Made by a program: the position numbers and the translations under genes
The notes under the pieces: model-generated
Seen by the model: the letters and a program-made list of their open reading frames with translations, nothing else
Databases searched by the model: none
Told to the model about the DNA's origin: nothing
In this document: in pieces, positions 5,151-5,621 of the stretch
Position numbering within the stretch: the stretch's first letter is position 1
Layout of the letters: each line of letters opens with the position of its first letter
Assembly: GCA_040902925.1 (NCBI GenBank)
Contig: JBBDWJ010000131.1
Coordinates: forward strand, 1-5,621
DNA: 5,621 bases
Source: JBBDWJ01 sp040902925
Lineage (GTDB): Bacteria > Acidobacteriota > Terriglobia > Bryobacterales > UBA6623
Direction: 5' to 3'

Positions 5151-5621
5151 TTAGTCGGTCTTCACCAGGATGGTTCCGTCGTCGAGGTCGCGCGCGGCCG
5201 GCGTGACGATGGTCTTGGCATTGATGTAGATTTTCTTGTCCTTGAATCGCGCGCGGCGCACGTCATCTTCGGCCACGAACGGAACGACCTGCACGTCCGG
5301 CGCCGGCGGCGCCAGAGAGACGGCGGGAGCCGGTGGCGGCGATGAGGCCGCGGATGACGGATTCGTCGGCTCTGCCGAGGGTCTGGGATTTCCAGCCGCC
5401 CGGCGGGACAAAAAGCGGTCGACGACGGATTCGGCCGCGCTTCCGGTCGCCTGGCGCGATGCAACGGAACCCGGCCGTGCACTTGCGGCCGCGGCGGAAC
5501 TCGCCGGCGCCGCGATGCCGCGCTGCGCCAGGTAGCGCCCGACGGCTTCGGCGACCTTGGGCTTGCCGGCCCTACCGCCTGTCGTTGCCGCGGCGGCGGG
5601 CAGAGACTGCCCCGCAAAGTA
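5151..5621 (-). CDS. C-terminal part of an Ala/Pro-rich protein with a possible microcompartment-associated tail (partial)
   Basis: The frame is open from the right edge to TAA at 5153-5151, giving 156 residues with the N-terminus outside the window; the TTG at 5411 is not a credible start because the frame continues upstream. Numbering from the edge, a short amphipathic helix VAEAVGRYLAQRG (23-35) and a similar one AESVVDRFLSRR (64-75) sit in Ala/Ser-rich sequence. A Pro/Ala/Ser linker (about 76-110) follows, then a compact tail (115-156) with FVAEDDVRRA, KKIYINAKTIVTPAARDL and ILVKTD. From memory, EDDVR...TPAARDL-type segments and helix-plus-linker layouts occur in proteins of bacterial microcompartment loci, including EutT-like and encapsulated enzymes. 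This is a hypothesis; the catalytic part, if any, is not visible. It is the upstream neighbour of recJ and may be co-transcribed with it. Confidence 0.75.
   Translation of the reverse strand, partial: YFAGQSLPAAAATTGGRAGKPKVAEAVGRYLAQRGIAAPASSAAAASARPGSVASRQATGSAAESVVDRFLSRRAAGNPRPSAEPTNPSSAASSPPPAPAVSLAPPAPDVQVVPFVAEDDVRRARFKDKKIYINAKTIVTPAARDLDDGTILVKTD

Noticed and set aside
5151..5411. Complete 86-residue gene starting at a TTG at 5411
   Set aside because: The frame stays open from 5411 to the window edge with matching composition and a repeated helix, so the TTG is an internal leucine codon.
1..5621. Defence system, toxin-antitoxin pair, CRISPR or mobile element
   Set aside because: No repeat array, transposase, integrase, nuclease-methylase pair or small toxin-like gene pair is visible; RecJ here looks like the housekeeping enzyme, not a defence-associated variant.

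Overview
The window is GC-rich and densely coding. It resembles an Acidobacteriota (Terriglobia/Solibacter-like) chromosome. That placement is from memory, not a search. It rests on the RecJ wording, on a membrane-anchored coiled-coil protein that I associate with that phylum, and on a C-terminal LPDGRGSE stretch of a kind I recall from Acidobacteria and Planctomycetes. Most of the window is ordinary chromosome. I see no rRNA, tRNA, CRISPR array, transposase or phage gene.

Left part (+ strand): the 3' portion of an SGLT-type sodium/solute symporter (1-1091), a small single-domain EamA/DMT membrane protein (1218-1643, strong Shine-Dalgarno), and a 176-residue membrane-anchored coiled-coil protein of unknown function (1776-2306). 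The third gene has its own promoter-like TATAAT, which sits on top of the upstream GTG codon and so fixes the start at the ATG.

Middle and right part (- strand, read right to left): the C-terminal part of an Ala/Pro-rich protein running off the right edge (5151-5621), then recJ (3273-5000), then a fumarylacetoacetate-hydrolase-family enzyme (2330-3196). The last has a TATAAT of its own flanked by a 6-bp inverted repeat. The two blocks converge at about 2307-2329.

The most interesting object is the partial protein at the right edge. It has two similar short amphipathic helices in a low-complexity linker, followed by a compact tail with an EDDVR...TIVTPAARDL signature. I associate that layout with proteins of bacterial microcompartment loci. 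If so, a microcompartment locus could lie just outside the window, and the SGLT-type symporter and FAH-family enzyme could belong to sugar or sugar-acid catabolism, but nothing inside the window proves this. A second oddity is a coding-looking fragment in another frame, whose TGA overlaps the recJ ATG.
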